A stretch of 35,981 nucleotides of DNA from a bacterium (GTDB taxonomy: Bacteria; Armatimonadota; Chthonomonadetes; Chthonomonadales; CAJBBX01), in contig JAJZOL010000003.1 of the NCBI GenBank assembly GCA_021811565.1, positions 1 to 35,981 on the forward strand, in the 5' to 3' direction. A program made the position numbers and the translations under genes. Below, piece by piece: positions 1-7,976 of this stretch. The notes under the pieces are model-generated. The model worked only from the letters and a program-made list of their open reading frames with translations, did no database searches and was not told the origin of the DNA. Within the stretch, counting starts at the first letter, position 1. Each line of letters opens with the position of its first letter.

Positions 1-1020
1 AGCGGTGAAAGAGCGAATGCGAGCTTTCGGCGGTATTGGCGCGGGCTGGATGTTGATAGGCAGATCACGGGTGATCTCTCTTCCGCCACTAGGGATATGT
101 AACGTGTAAATGGTTAACCCAGGTTGAGGTGCGGTGACCTGTACGCTTCCGACGGAGGATTTCACGGGAATATTTCCAGGCGTGATATATGCGTCCGGTC
201 CGAAATTCATTCCCGCCCAGGATAAAAGGATTGTGGAGCCGGCTACGGGCTTCATATTATCCGCTGTGAACGAAGATATCTCCGCAGGGTGAGGATGAAA
301 TAGCGCCCAACCTAATACCCCTATCACAATGATGGAGAGCATCAAAGCCGTGAGAGTGGATAAGAACGGACGTCGCTCCAACTGACCATGGACGCTGGCG
401 GAAACATAGGAATCCTGAGAGGAACGCGCGGTGACGGTAAAACCGATCAATCTTCCGGATCCTACGAACGGACGAGCAACGGGCTCAATCAGCAGGGGAA
501 TGGTTTCGATATGTCCCGCCTTAAGTGTGATGCGATCCCTGTCAAATTCGTATGCGCAATCATCGTCCGGATCCGAAGCGTATAAATCAAGCGTCTCTTC
601 ATGGTTTCCCAAATTCGATACGGAGATATCGTAAACGTTTGCATGATGAATGAAGGTGGATATCGCCCTTTTCGGATTGATATCCATCATCAGGGAACTG
701 AAGGGTTTAATGGAGAGAACCGCTTGCTGGATGCCGAATTCGCCCGATTCCATGCTGCGCACTCGCACTACAAACGGATAAGTGCCAGCATAAGATTCGC
801 ATGCCCGCGCGATTTTAATCATCACGCGAGCGGTTTGTTGCTGTCCCGCAGCAATGGTGAATGATGGTACGGGAATAGCGTACCATTCTATATCAATCCC
901 TTCGATTTCTATGAAGAGATGATCATCATTTTCCTGTTGGTTTGTTATTGTAACTGATAACTGAGCCGTTGTGCCGGGCTCAACAACGAGTTCCGCAGCA
1001 GAGATATCAACCTGAATCAC
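1..1020 (-). CDS. Membrane-anchored Ig-like (NEW3-type) protein, 3' end cut by window edge
   Basis: This frame stays open on the minus strand from the start to base 1, so the C-terminus lies outside the window. I chose the GTG at 1018-1020 because GGAGG (1029-1033) lies 8 nt upstream; an in-frame ATG at 1054-1056 lacks a clear ribosome site. From the GTG, about 340 residues are visible. Residues 1-105 and 110-215 read as two beta-sandwich domains of the COG1470/NEW3 type (VEPGTTAQLSVTITN, then a second domain with ISVSNLGNHEETLDL). A single membrane helix follows at about 219-241 (LSTLTALMLSIIVIGVLGWALF). After it comes another beta-rich segment opening with SSFTA, and a second SFTA occurs at the cut end, so repeated Ig-like units may continue. 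The function is unknown. A structural or sensor-scaffold role on the membrane is only an inference. Confidence 0.75.
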   Translation of the reverse strand, partial: MIQVDISAAELVVEPGTTAQLSVTITNQQENDDHLFIEIEGIDIEWYAIPVPSFTIAAGQQQTARVMIKIARACESYAGTYPFVVRVRSMESGEFGIQQAVLSIKPFSSLMMDINPKRAISTFIHHANVYDISVSNLGNHEETLDLYASDPDDDCAYEFDRDRITLKAGHIETIPLLIEPVARPFVGSGRLIGFTVTARSSQDSYVSASVHGQLERRPFLSTLTALMLSIIVIGVLGWALFHPHPAEISSFTADNMKPVAGSTILLSWAGMNFGPDAYITPGNIPVKSSVGSVQVTAPQPGLTIYTLHIPSGGREITRDLPINIQPAPIPPKARIRSFTA

Positions 1021-1236
1021 AGGAGAATCCTCCGGATAATTTGAACGAACACGCATGAATTATATGCGAGAGATCAATCGTTTGTCAATCTGAAACCTGT
1101 AATGGATAATAAGGAGAGTGAATTCTGTCTTTATACGATCAAAAAGTGAGTTTGTGTTTCATGGATTTGGCTTCGGCAGGATCTGTAACGCGTAACTACT
1201 ATCACGGCAATTTATCTGACCTGACGGGTGGAGACG

Positions 1237-2178
1237 ATGGACGAGGATCAAATACGCGCCTTTGTGGAATACGCTTTGGGAGTGAAGGTTTCCCCATCTC
1301 GTATTATTCGGCTGAGTGGCAAGCAAGGACTGGATGTTTGTCGTATCGAATGCGGCGAGCGCGGCAACTACATTTTCAAATGCGTTACGGAAGCAGGGAA
1401 ACTGGAATTGCGCCTCACTGCGTATTTGAGTGAAATCGCGCCATTTTGTATCTGCCCTGTCATCCGATACGAGGAGGATGAAAAACGTCATCTTTATTGG
1501 ATATTGGAAGGGGATGCCGGGGAGGATCGATTGTTGAATCATCCCACTCTTGATAATTTCCTTAAGGTCGCCACCAAATTGGCCAAATTGCAAATGGATG
1601 CAATGGATCACGTTCAGGCGTTGCAGAATTTGGGCATGCAAATGATGATGGCTGAAGAGTGGGAGATTATAGGCTTGCATCTCATACAGATAATAGATAT
1701 TGTGTCTGATCCGTTGATCATGAAGTTTCAAGGAGACTTGTATCGCTTATTATGGAATGTGGATGAGCTTGCCAGGGATGCGTGTAGCATACCATGCAGT
1801 CTCATTCATGGCGATCTGCACGCCGGCAATATCGCTTGCGATTCGAGTGGAGACTATGTAAGTTTTCTCGATTGGGGGTCCGCCTATCTCGCTCCCGTAC
1901 TGTTGGGAATCGAGGAACTTCTTCTGCCTTCAACTCATTATCTTCGAGAACGTGAAATGATGGAGCGAGTGAGGAGTTCCTACCTCAAACAGTTTCAACC
2001 TCTGTTTGGCAAAATGTCGCTCTGGGGGAAGTCAGTTGCGGCATGTTGCGCCTTGGTGAATATGCATATGACACTTGAAGCCCTCAGGAATTATTCCATT
2101 GGTCAAATGGATATTTACGCCACCGCCCGCCAGATGAGTCTGCTTGTCCAATCCATTAGACTCTGGGACAGCATGTAA
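1237..2178 (+). CDS. APH/choline-kinase-family phosphotransferase
   Basis: The protein has about 313 residues and belongs to the aminoglycoside phosphotransferase (APH) fold, which transfers phosphate from ATP to a small hydroxylated substrate. The Brenner motif HGDLHAGN lies at residues 191-198 and provides the catalytic Asp. The metal-binding Asp is in FLDWGS at about residue 212. The N-terminal lobe is short and the glycine-rich loop is not obvious, which is normal for the family. An in-frame GTG at 1228 could also be the start, but GGGTGGAG at 1226-1233 lies just before the ATG at 1237; its spacing is short, so the start is uncertain. The gene diverges from the Ig-like protein. The substrate cannot be read from the sequence. 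APH relatives act on aminoglycosides, choline, homoserine, sugars or fructosamines, so resistance should not be assumed. Confidence 0.8.
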   Translation: MDEDQIRAFVEYALGVKVSPSRIIRLSGKQGLDVCRIECGERGNYIFKCVTEAGKLELRLTAYLSEIAPFCICPVIRYEEDEKRHLYWILEGDAGEDRLLNHPTLDNFLKVATKLAKLQMDAMDHVQALQNLGMQMMMAEEWEIIGLHLIQIIDIVSDPLIMKFQGDLYRLLWNVDELARDACSIPCSLIHGDLHAGNIACDSSGDYVSFLDWGSAYLAPVLLGIEELLLPSTHYLREREMMERVRSSYLKQFQPLFGKMSLWGKSVAACCALVNMHMTLEALRNYSIGQMDIYATARQMSLLVQSIRLWDSM

Positions 2179-2373
2179 GCGATGCATTATCGCGTGTTTG
2201 TGGTTGAACGACCGGTCTAAAATCAACACCCTTAAGAAGCCGAATTTAAAATTGCAACCGGATACTAAGGTATTTCCTCGAATATTTCGGTAAAATGAAA
2301 TGCAGGAGTTATCATCGTCACAGGTTTCATTATAGCTACTTGATCCTATTAATGGGTGGAAAGACGGATAAAA

Positions 2374-3615
2374 ATGTTTGAAGATCGCGTACGGACAAGA
2401 ACACTCTCCAATGGAGTGAGAGTTATATCGGAACAGGTCGGGTATGTGGATTCCATATCCATTGGCATATGGGTGAAGGTGGGATCTCGTGATGAACAAA
2501 AGCAATATCAAGGCATATCCCATTTTATTGAGCACATGATGTTCAAGGGTACGGAGCGAAGAGATGCGAAAACCATTGCGGATGAAATAGAATCCCGCGG
2601 CGGAAACCTAAACGCCTTCACGGATAAGGAGTACACCTGCTATTACGCGAAAGCGCTTGCGGAGCATGCGGATATCGTGGTGGACGTGCTCTCCGATATG
2701 ATCCTTCATTCGAAGCATGACCCCGAGGAATTGGCGCGGGAGAGGAACGTAGTGCTGGAGGAGATCAAACGTTATAAGGATACTCCCGATGATACGGTTC
2801 ACGATCTTTTCGCCCAAACCATTTGGGCGGGACATCCGTTGGGGCGGTCAGTAATTGGTATGGATAAAACCGTGCGGGGGTTGGAACGCGAGCACCTTGT
2901 GGAGTATATCCAAAACAATTACACCCCGGATAGAACCGTGCTATCCGTCGCGGGGAATGTGGAATTCGACAAGGTTGTCGAGTTAGCGGAAACACGCTTG
3001 GGGGAGATGACGGGTAGTTCAAGTCGAAAGTATGGAAAAAGCCCGCAATATACCCGAAAGAACAAGTTGCAGCGAAAAAGCACGGAACAGGTGCATTTTT
3101 GTCTTGGATGCCAGGGTTTCAGGGAAACGGATGAGACTAGATATCCCCTTGTGATATTGGATACTGTGCTGGGCGGCAATATGAGTTCTCGGCTGTTTCA
3201 GGAAATCAGGGAGAAACGCGGTTTAGCTTATGCGATTGGATCATATGGCGTTTCCTACGGAGACGGGGGGCTGTTCACCGTTTACGGAGGCACGAGCCCG
3301 GATACTTTCGATCAAGTTGTGGAGTTGACACGTCTGGAACTGAATAAAGTTCGAAAAGAGGGATTGACAGAACAAGAGATTACCAAGGCGAAGACCCAAA
3401 TCAAGGGAGCGATGACCCTCGGTATGGAGAACATGAGTTCCCGAATGATGAGAATGGGGAAATCCATGCTCTATTATGATCGCTTTGTGAGTTTGAACGA
3501 GATACTTGGAAAGATTCAAGCTGTGACATCCAAGGATATCATCATGACCGCCGAGAATTTATTTAATGAAGAGAATATGACACTGGCGGCGATCGGTCCG
3601 TTTAAATCGATTTGA
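2374..3615 (+). CDS. M16-family zinc metallopeptidase (processing-peptidase-like)
   Basis: The protein has about 413 residues, the usual size of the single-unit bacterial M16B peptidases related to mitochondrial processing peptidase. The inverted zinc motif HFIEH lies at residues 50-54. The third zinc ligand, a Glu about 75 residues further on, is in NVVLEEIKRY (about residue 129). The second-half signature with Arg and Tyr (REKRGLAYAIGSYG) is present, so both halves of the clamshell look intact. There is no signal peptide, so it probably acts in the cytoplasm on oligopeptides. A GTG at 2356 would add six residues. I prefer the ATG at 2374 because the family usually starts just before this point, but neither start has a strong ribosome site. 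The DUF1080 gene starts 35 nt downstream, and the two could share a transcript. Confidence 0.9.
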   Translation: MFEDRVRTRTLSNGVRVISEQVGYVDSISIGIWVKVGSRDEQKQYQGISHFIEHMMFKGTERRDAKTIADEIESRGGNLNAFTDKEYTCYYAKALAEHADIVVDVLSDMILHSKHDPEELARERNVVLEEIKRYKDTPDDTVHDLFAQTIWAGHPLGRSVIGMDKTVRGLEREHLVEYIQNNYTPDRTVLSVAGNVEFDKVVELAETRLGEMTGSSSRKYGKSPQYTRKNKLQRKSTEQVHFCLGCQGFRETDETRYPLVILDTVLGGNMSSRLFQEIREKRGLAYAIGSYGVSYGDGGLFTVYGGTSPDTFDQVVELTRLELNKVRKEGLTEQEITKAKTQIKGAMTLGMENMSSRMMRMGKSMLYYDRFVSLNEILGKIQAVTSKDIIMTAENLFNEENMTLAAIGPFKSI

Positions 3616-3650
3616 CCCAAAAGATATACACATCCATCAGGAGGAGTTTT

Positions 3651-4430
3651 ATGCACTTTCGTATCAGTAACCGTACAAAACGGCTGGGTAAAGTCTCGGC
3701 AATCGGTCTGTTCAGTTTCGCAATCGGGGTCATTATGTTCACTCCAGCCGCATGTGCCCAGGAGCGTGTAAATCCTGCACAACCTGTTGTGACTACGGGA
3801 TTATCGGGAATGCCAAATGGAGCCATACCCCTATTCACAGGCAAAGAGTCGGATTTGCAAAAATATTGGACCGCCCGCGATCCCAGCAAACCCGCTCCTT
3901 GGCCAGTGGCGAACGGGGTGATGACATCGTCACAAACCGACATCATTACCAAGCAAAAGTTTACGGATTTTCAGTTGCATTTGGAATTCAGAGAGCCTTA
4001 CATGCCAAATGCGCAAGGTCAGGCGAGAGGTAACAGCGGAGTGGGGCTACAGGGACGCTATGAAATCCAGGTGCTGGATTCCTACGGGCTCGCCAGCCCA
4101 GGTTCGGGCGATTGCGGAGCGGTGTATGGCGAGCACGCCCCATTACTCATCGCTTACAAACCGCCGCGCGCATGGCAAACCTATGATATCATGTTCCGAG
4201 CGCCCAGATTTGACGCTTCCGGCAAGATGATCGAGAAGGCGCACGTCACGGTGTTGTTGAATGGAGTTTGCATTCAAAACAATCAGTCGATCAACGGAGC
4301 CACCGGCTTACAGTTGGATGAAAATTACGATCAACCCGGTCCGTTGTTGTTGCAGTATCATAACAACTCGGTTGAATACCGTAACGTTTGGATTCTGCCG
4401 TTGCCGCTGCAAGGCGCAAACCACTATTGA
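3651..4430 (+). CDS. Secreted DUF1080 (3-keto-disaccharide hydrolase-type) protein
   Basis: The protein has 259 residues with a Sec signal peptide: basic KRLGK, hydrophobic AIGLFSFAIGVIMF, then a likely cleavage after about ACAQ. The rest matches DUF1080 (PF06439), a concanavalin/LamG-like jelly roll. Recognisable family features are the opening PLFTGKESD, the KFTDFQLHLEFREP strand, NSGVGLQGRYEIQVLDS, and the closing PLLLQYHNNSVEYRNVWILPL. Characterised DUF1080 proteins cleave 3-keto-glycosides after a Gfo/Idh/MocA enzyme has oxidised C3 of the sugar. That activity is an inference here. The reading frame extends upstream to a TTG at 3612, but the ATG at 3651 has AGGAGGA at 3639-3645, so 3651 is the start. 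A strong hairpin terminator follows at 4457-4487. Confidence 0.88.
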   Translation: MHFRISNRTKRLGKVSAIGLFSFAIGVIMFTPAACAQERVNPAQPVVTTGLSGMPNGAIPLFTGKESDLQKYWTARDPSKPAPWPVANGVMTSSQTDIITKQKFTDFQLHLEFREPYMPNAQGQARGNSGVGLQGRYEIQVLDSYGLASPGSGDCGAVYGEHAPLLIAYKPPRAWQTYDIMFRAPRFDASGKMIEKAHVTVLLNGVCIQNNQSINGATGLQLDENYDQPGPLLLQYHNNSVEYRNVWILPLPLQGANHY

Positions 4431-4456
4431 TATTGTTTGTTAGATATCAAAGTTGG

Positions 4457-4487
4457 AGCCGATCCTCTTCTTGAGGATCGGCTTTTT
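4457..4487 (+). terminator. Rho-independent terminator after the DUF1080 gene
   Basis: A perfect 11-bp stem (AGCCGATCCTC at 4457-4467, GAGGATCGGCT at 4473-4483) closes a TTCTT loop and runs into five T residues at 4483-4487. It ends transcription of the M16/DUF1080 pair. Confidence 0.92.
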
Positions 4488-4716
4488 GCTTGGTGTGAGA
4501 ATATTCAATGTTGTCGTTCCAGATACCCCGTACTATCAGACGGATTTCTAACTTCGAATGATGAATCCGCGCGAATCATGGCTTGAATGGATGCCTGCGT
4601 GATTCCTTGAAAAAAAACACGGAAAAATAATTTCCACAATTTATGGGATAAATGTATATACTATATGGCGTATAAAATAAGGTATATTTTATTCTGTTAT
4701 ATCAAGGAGGTTACTT

Positions 4717-5193
4717 ATGATCGCCACGCCTTGTCATTCCTCTGTACGAGAATGCAGATTTCCTCGCGCTTCCGGTGTCGTTTGGCGTGCAATGTGCATA
4801 ATGTTATTAGGAGCCATCTTATGGGGCATTGGGCAATCGTTTTCCGTATTCGATTCTTCAGACAGCCTTACACGTTTGCCCTCATGCGCATCGACGGTTC
4901 ATCCGGTTATTGAATTTCTTTCCGTGAATGGTGAACGTAGGGGTGATTTCTTTGAGTTCAGCGGAGTTTGCAGAAATGTTTCAAACTGCGCCTTGAGAAA
5001 TGTCGCCGTGTATGTGGAGTTGATAGATTCAAAAGGTTATCTCAGGGATGTGGAATTGCAACCGATATACATCAACCCATTGAATAGAAATGGAGAGTCG
5101 CCTTTCAAGGTGATGGTGCCCTATATTTCCGGGATTTGTGGGTATAGGGTGTTCGTGTGCGGCTTGAACGGTAAATCAATTCCCTCCCGGTGA
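4717..5193 (+). CDS. Small membrane-anchored protein with FxLYD-like domain
   Basis: The protein has 158 residues. A single hydrophobic helix at about 23-42 (WRAMCIMLLGAILWGIGQSF) acts as a signal anchor, leaving the remainder outside. Residues 62-155 form a beta-sandwich-like region with the pattern GVCRNVSNCALRNVAVYVEL. That resembles the FxLYD/DUF3426 group of extracytoplasmic domains, where G.v.N.s...l..v.v...l is typical. Several Cys residues (in GVCRNVSNC and GICGYRVFVCG) could form disulphides. AAGGAGG at 4704-4710 sits 6 nt before the ATG, an almost ideal ribosome site, so the start is firm. It stands alone between the terminator upstream and tyrS. The function is unknown; the domain assignment is from pattern only. 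Confidence 0.7.
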   Translation: MIATPCHSSVRECRFPRASGVVWRAMCIMLLGAILWGIGQSFSVFDSSDSLTRLPSCASTVHPVIEFLSVNGERRGDFFEFSGVCRNVSNCALRNVAVYVELIDSKGYLRDVELQPIYINPLNRNGESPFKVMVPYISGICGYRVFVCGLNGKSIPSR

Positions 5194-5308
5194 TAACCAC
5201 ATTTCCCGTCATGCCTCTTACATGTCGAATTACTGAAAATCACCCTATGGTATTGCCTGCAATAGACATCGTTTTTCAAGTATCCTGCCCATCCTTGTCC
5301 GTTTTGCG

Positions 5309-5317
5309 TGCTATACT
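5309..5317 (+). promoter_or_regulatory. Extended -10 promoter candidate for tyrS
   Basis: TGCTATACT is a TGn extended -10 box. No good -35 is present at normal spacing, as is usual for extended -10 promoters. Transcription would start near 5324, giving a leader of about 60 nt, too short for a T-box. Confidence 0.4.
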
Positions 5318-5382
5318 TATGAAGATATGGTGCGATCAACTATGAAATGCAATCAAATTGAGGATAGGGAAGGGCTGGGAAT

Positions 5383-6603
5383 TTGGATATCAAGGATCAA
5401 GCGGATATATTAAAACGAGGAACTACGGGAATCATTCCCGAGGGAGGACTGGAGCGGAAACTTGAAATGTCCGCGAAGACAGGAAAACCGCTCCGCATTA
5501 AATTGGGATTGGACCCGACGGCTCCGGATATCCATCTTGGAACGGCGGTGGTGTTACGCAAATTGCGCCAGTTCCAGAACCTCGGTCATGAGGTTATCGT
5601 GATTATTGGCGATTTCACCGCCATGATCGGGGACCCTTCCGGCAAAAGCGAAACCCGAAAACAGTTGTCACCGGAGGATGTGCGGGTGAACGCGGCGACA
5701 TACGAGGCGCAGTATCACAAAATATTGGATCCAAACCGGACACAAGTGCGGTTCAACAGCGAATGGCTTGGGAAGATGGATTTCTTCCAAGTCATTCAAC
5801 TATCCGCTCGTATGACGGTGGCTCAAATTCTCGAACGTGATGACTTTGCAAATCGCTTCCGTGAAGGCAGACCGATCGGCTTGCATGAACTTCTCTATCC
5901 TCTTTGCCAAGCCTACGATTCCGTTGAGCTTAAGGCGGACATCGAAATGGGTGGCACGGACCAGATGTTCAATATTCTCGCAGGCCGCGTTTTACAGACG
6001 CAATATGGGCAAGATCCTCAAACCGCACTCTTCACCCCCCTTCTGGTAGGGTTGGATGGCGTGCAAAAAATGTCCAAGTCGCTTGGCAATTATGTCGGCA
6101 TATCCGAATCCCCTGATGCTATTTTCGGCAAGTTAATGTCCATCCCCGATAGCGCGATGCGCACCTACTTTGAGCTTGCCACCGAGATTCCCATGCAACA
6201 GGTGGAGGAGATGGTGACCAGTTGCGATCGAGGCGCGATGAACCCCAAGGATGCGAAGCGCATTTTGGCAAAGGAGATAGTCTCGATATATCACTCCGCC
6301 GAAGATGCGAATAAAGCCGATATGGAGTTCGAGCGAGTGCACGCCAGAAAGGAGCAACCCGATGATATCCCCGAGATGCCTTTCCCGAAAGAGGAGATGA
6401 AAGATGGGAAACTCTGGGTATGCAAACTACTTCCATCCATCGGACTTGCGAAGGGAACGGGCGAGGCGAGGAGATTAATAGAGCAAGGCGGTGTTAAAGT
6501 GGACGGCAAGAAAATCAACTCCTCCTCCGATGAGTTTTCCGAGGAGGAGTTGAAAGGCAGAGTGGTTCAAGTGGGCAACCGTCACTTTATACGAATCGTC
6601 TGA
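5383..6603 (+). CDS. tyrS: Tyrosyl-tRNA synthetase
   Basis: The protein has 406 residues and charges tRNA-Tyr with tyrosine. It is a class I synthetase of the shorter TyrZ-like bacterial branch. The HIGH-type motif appears as HLGT (residues 51-54) within GLDPTAPDIHLGTA. MGGTDQMFN at about 189-197 belongs to the tyrosine/ATP pocket, and KMSKS is at 229-233. A C-terminal S4 RNA-binding domain covers about 340-406 (ARRLIEQGGVKVDGKKI). The start is TTG at 5383: an in-frame stop lies just upstream at 5365-5367, no ATG or GTG lies between, and GGGAAGGG at 5367-5374 gives a moderate ribosome site. The last 22 bp overlap the convergent deacetylase gene. This is a housekeeping gene with no sign of transfer. 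Confidence 0.97.
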   Translation: MDIKDQADILKRGTTGIIPEGGLERKLEMSAKTGKPLRIKLGLDPTAPDIHLGTAVVLRKLRQFQNLGHEVIVIIGDFTAMIGDPSGKSETRKQLSPEDVRVNAATYEAQYHKILDPNRTQVRFNSEWLGKMDFFQVIQLSARMTVAQILERDDFANRFREGRPIGLHELLYPLCQAYDSVELKADIEMGGTDQMFNILAGRVLQTQYGQDPQTALFTPLLVGLDGVQKMSKSLGNYVGISESPDAIFGKLMSIPDSAMRTYFELATEIPMQQVEEMVTSCDRGAMNPKDAKRILAKEIVSIYHSAEDANKADMEFERVHARKEQPDDIPEMPFPKEEMKDGKLWVCKLLPSIGLAKGTGEARRLIEQGGVKVDGKKINSSSDEFSEEELKGRVVQVGNRHFIRIV

Positions 6604-7490
6604 TCTTTTGTCACTTTTGTTTTGGATGCGATGGCTTTTGAGGGCACGTTAGTCAACGACCCGCCTGTTGGCGATTCATTGAGCACATATGCCGGCAAAG
6701 GTACGGATTTCAATCGATCCGCATACACCGGATGGGGGAGATGCTCCAGCATCTGTGAAATGGTGACAAACTGATAACCCTGTTCTTTCAATGCGGAGAT
6801 AATTCTCGGCATGGCGATAACCGTGTTTTCCATATCATCGTGCAGCAGAATAATGCTTCCGTTTTCAACACGCCGCATAATTCGATCGTAGATGAAATCG
6901 GGCGACTTGTTTTCATAATCCTCCGCCGCACAATCCCAGGACACGGTGACGTATCCCATATTCTTCGCCACTTTAAGCACTTTGTCGTTGTAATTCATCC
7001 CCGGCGGGCGCAACAGATGAAATCGCAAACCGGTGATTCGATAAAGGTTGATGTCATTGTTGAGTATTTCGTTATGGATATCCCATGGAGACAGATAGGA
7101 TAGTCGGTAATGGTCCATAGTGTGATTTGCTAATTCATCCCCATCCTGTACCATCCTCCTGATGATATTGGGATGTTTCTTCATTTTTATCCCTACAAGG
7201 AAGAACGTGGCATGGATGTGATTCTTCTCGAATATCGATAAGAGCTGAGGTTCCATGGGAACGTGAGGACCATCGTCTATTGTGATGGCGACCTCTTTCA
7301 ACGATCGATTCCCATGATACAGGATGTACTTGTTGTAATCGAAAAGGTCCTCTCCTCTCCATCGCCTTATCCAATACATGGGATTGATAGCGTCCGCGAT
7401 GCTTTCCTTGCGAGTTTGATTCCACCACCATAACGACGGAGCCAGAATCGCTAGTGCGATGATGGCGATAATTAACTTTTTCTTGCGCAA
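6582..7490 (-). CDS. NodB-type polysaccharide deacetylase, membrane anchored
   Basis: The protein has about 302 residues: a signal-anchor helix (LIIAIIALAILAPSLWWW), then a NodB homology domain (carbohydrate esterase 4). CE4 enzymes remove acetyl groups from peptidoglycan, chitin or related polymers outside the cell. Motif 1 is TIDDGPH (catalytic base and metal-binding Asp), motif 2 is HTMDH, motif 3 is RPPGMNYN, motif 4 includes WDCAAEDY, and motif 5 is ILLHDD. All catalytic and metal residues are present. Start choice: AAAGGAG directly abuts the ATG at 7494-7496, too close for use, but is 6 nt from the TTG at 7488-7490, so I use the TTG. The 3' end overlaps tyrS by 22 bp tail to tail, so no terminator lies between them. 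Confidence 0.9.
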   Translation of the reverse strand: MRKKKLIIAIIALAILAPSLWWWNQTRKESIADAINPMYWIRRWRGEDLFDYNKYILYHGNRSLKEVAITIDDGPHVPMEPQLLSIFEKNHIHATFFLVGIKMKKHPNIIRRMVQDGDELANHTMDHYRLSYLSPWDIHNEILNNDINLYRITGLRFHLLRPPGMNYNDKVLKVAKNMGYVTVSWDCAAEDYENKSPDFIYDRIMRRVENGSIILLHDDMENTVIAMPRIISALKEQGYQFVTISQMLEHLPHPVYADRLKSVPLPAYVLNESPTGGSLTNVPSKAIASKTKVTKDQTIRIK

Positions 7491-7558
7491 TATCATCTCC
7501 TTTCATCATATTATATCGGATTGCGATGGGGTAAAGGTTTCCCTGCGGAGGATGAAAT

Positions 7559-7567
7559 TGGTATAAT
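7559..7567 (+). promoter_or_regulatory. Extended -10 promoter for the 7601 ORF
   Basis: TGGTATAAT matches the extended -10 consensus (TGn plus a perfect TATAAT). Start of transcription would be near 7574, 27 nt ahead of the ATG at 7601. No strong -35 is seen. Confidence 0.55.
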
Positions 7568-7600
7568 CCAAAAGTAAGTGGTAATTGATCGGGGGGATCC

Positions 7601-7876
7601 ATGTCTATCTTAGATCGCAACGTACCCTTCACATTAAAAAGCATACTTTTTTTGATGGCGATCTGTTTTTGGCTCGCAACGACATTGTCGGCGCATGCAA
7701 ATAGGGATATTGTCTTTTCCGCCCGTTTCTACGCTCCTCCGGGGCATCATATTTTGACGCATTTTCATTTCTACCGGATAAACCCATTACGCCTAGATTC
7801 GTGTGGGTGCTGGGGTGTGATTGGAGATGACTTCAAAGAGCACGTTGCAAGAAATCCAAAAAATGTTTCAGAATGA
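7601..7876 (+). CDS. Short secreted protein, possible truncated TolB/propeller-type remnant
   Basis: The ORF has 91 residues with a clear signal peptide (FTLKSILFLMAICFWLATTLSAHA) and a run of G before the ATG (GGGGGGA, 7591-7597). An extended -10 promoter lies upstream at 7559-7567. After the signal, NRDIVFSARFYAPPG and HFHFYRINP resemble, from memory, the opening of secreted WD40/TolB-like propeller proteins, where RINPDG normally follows. Here the similarity stops after RINP. The next 30 residues (Cys- and charge-rich) match nothing I know, and the frame ends. I read this as either a small exported protein or the 5' stub of a decayed propeller gene. A second short frame (7827-7919) lies in the tail, but I give it little weight. 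Confidence 0.45.
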   Translation: MSILDRNVPFTLKSILFLMAICFWLATTLSAHANRDIVFSARFYAPPGHHILTHFHFYRINPLRLDSCGCWGVIGDDFKEHVARNPKNVSE

Positions 7877-7976
7877 TGCAGGAATCTTCCAAATGGACGC
7901 AGAAGTCATAACAGGATAACAGGAAGAGTAGAATTCCATTCATTTCCTCATATTATCAAATTACAAGGAGATAGTA

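Noticed and set aside
1159-1731. 190-codon minus-strand frame
   Set aside because: It lies opposite the phosphotransferase gene, which carries clear motifs; no ribosome site or family pattern.
1237-2178. Aminoglycoside resistance gene
   Set aside because: APH motifs alone do not indicate the substrate, and the context gives no support for resistance.
2179-2200. Terminator after the phosphotransferase gene
   Set aside because: The GCGAT/ATCGC stem has only 5 bp and no real T-run.
5194-5382. T-box leader for tyrS
   Set aside because: The likely leader is about 60 nt and no T-box sequence is seen in the gap.
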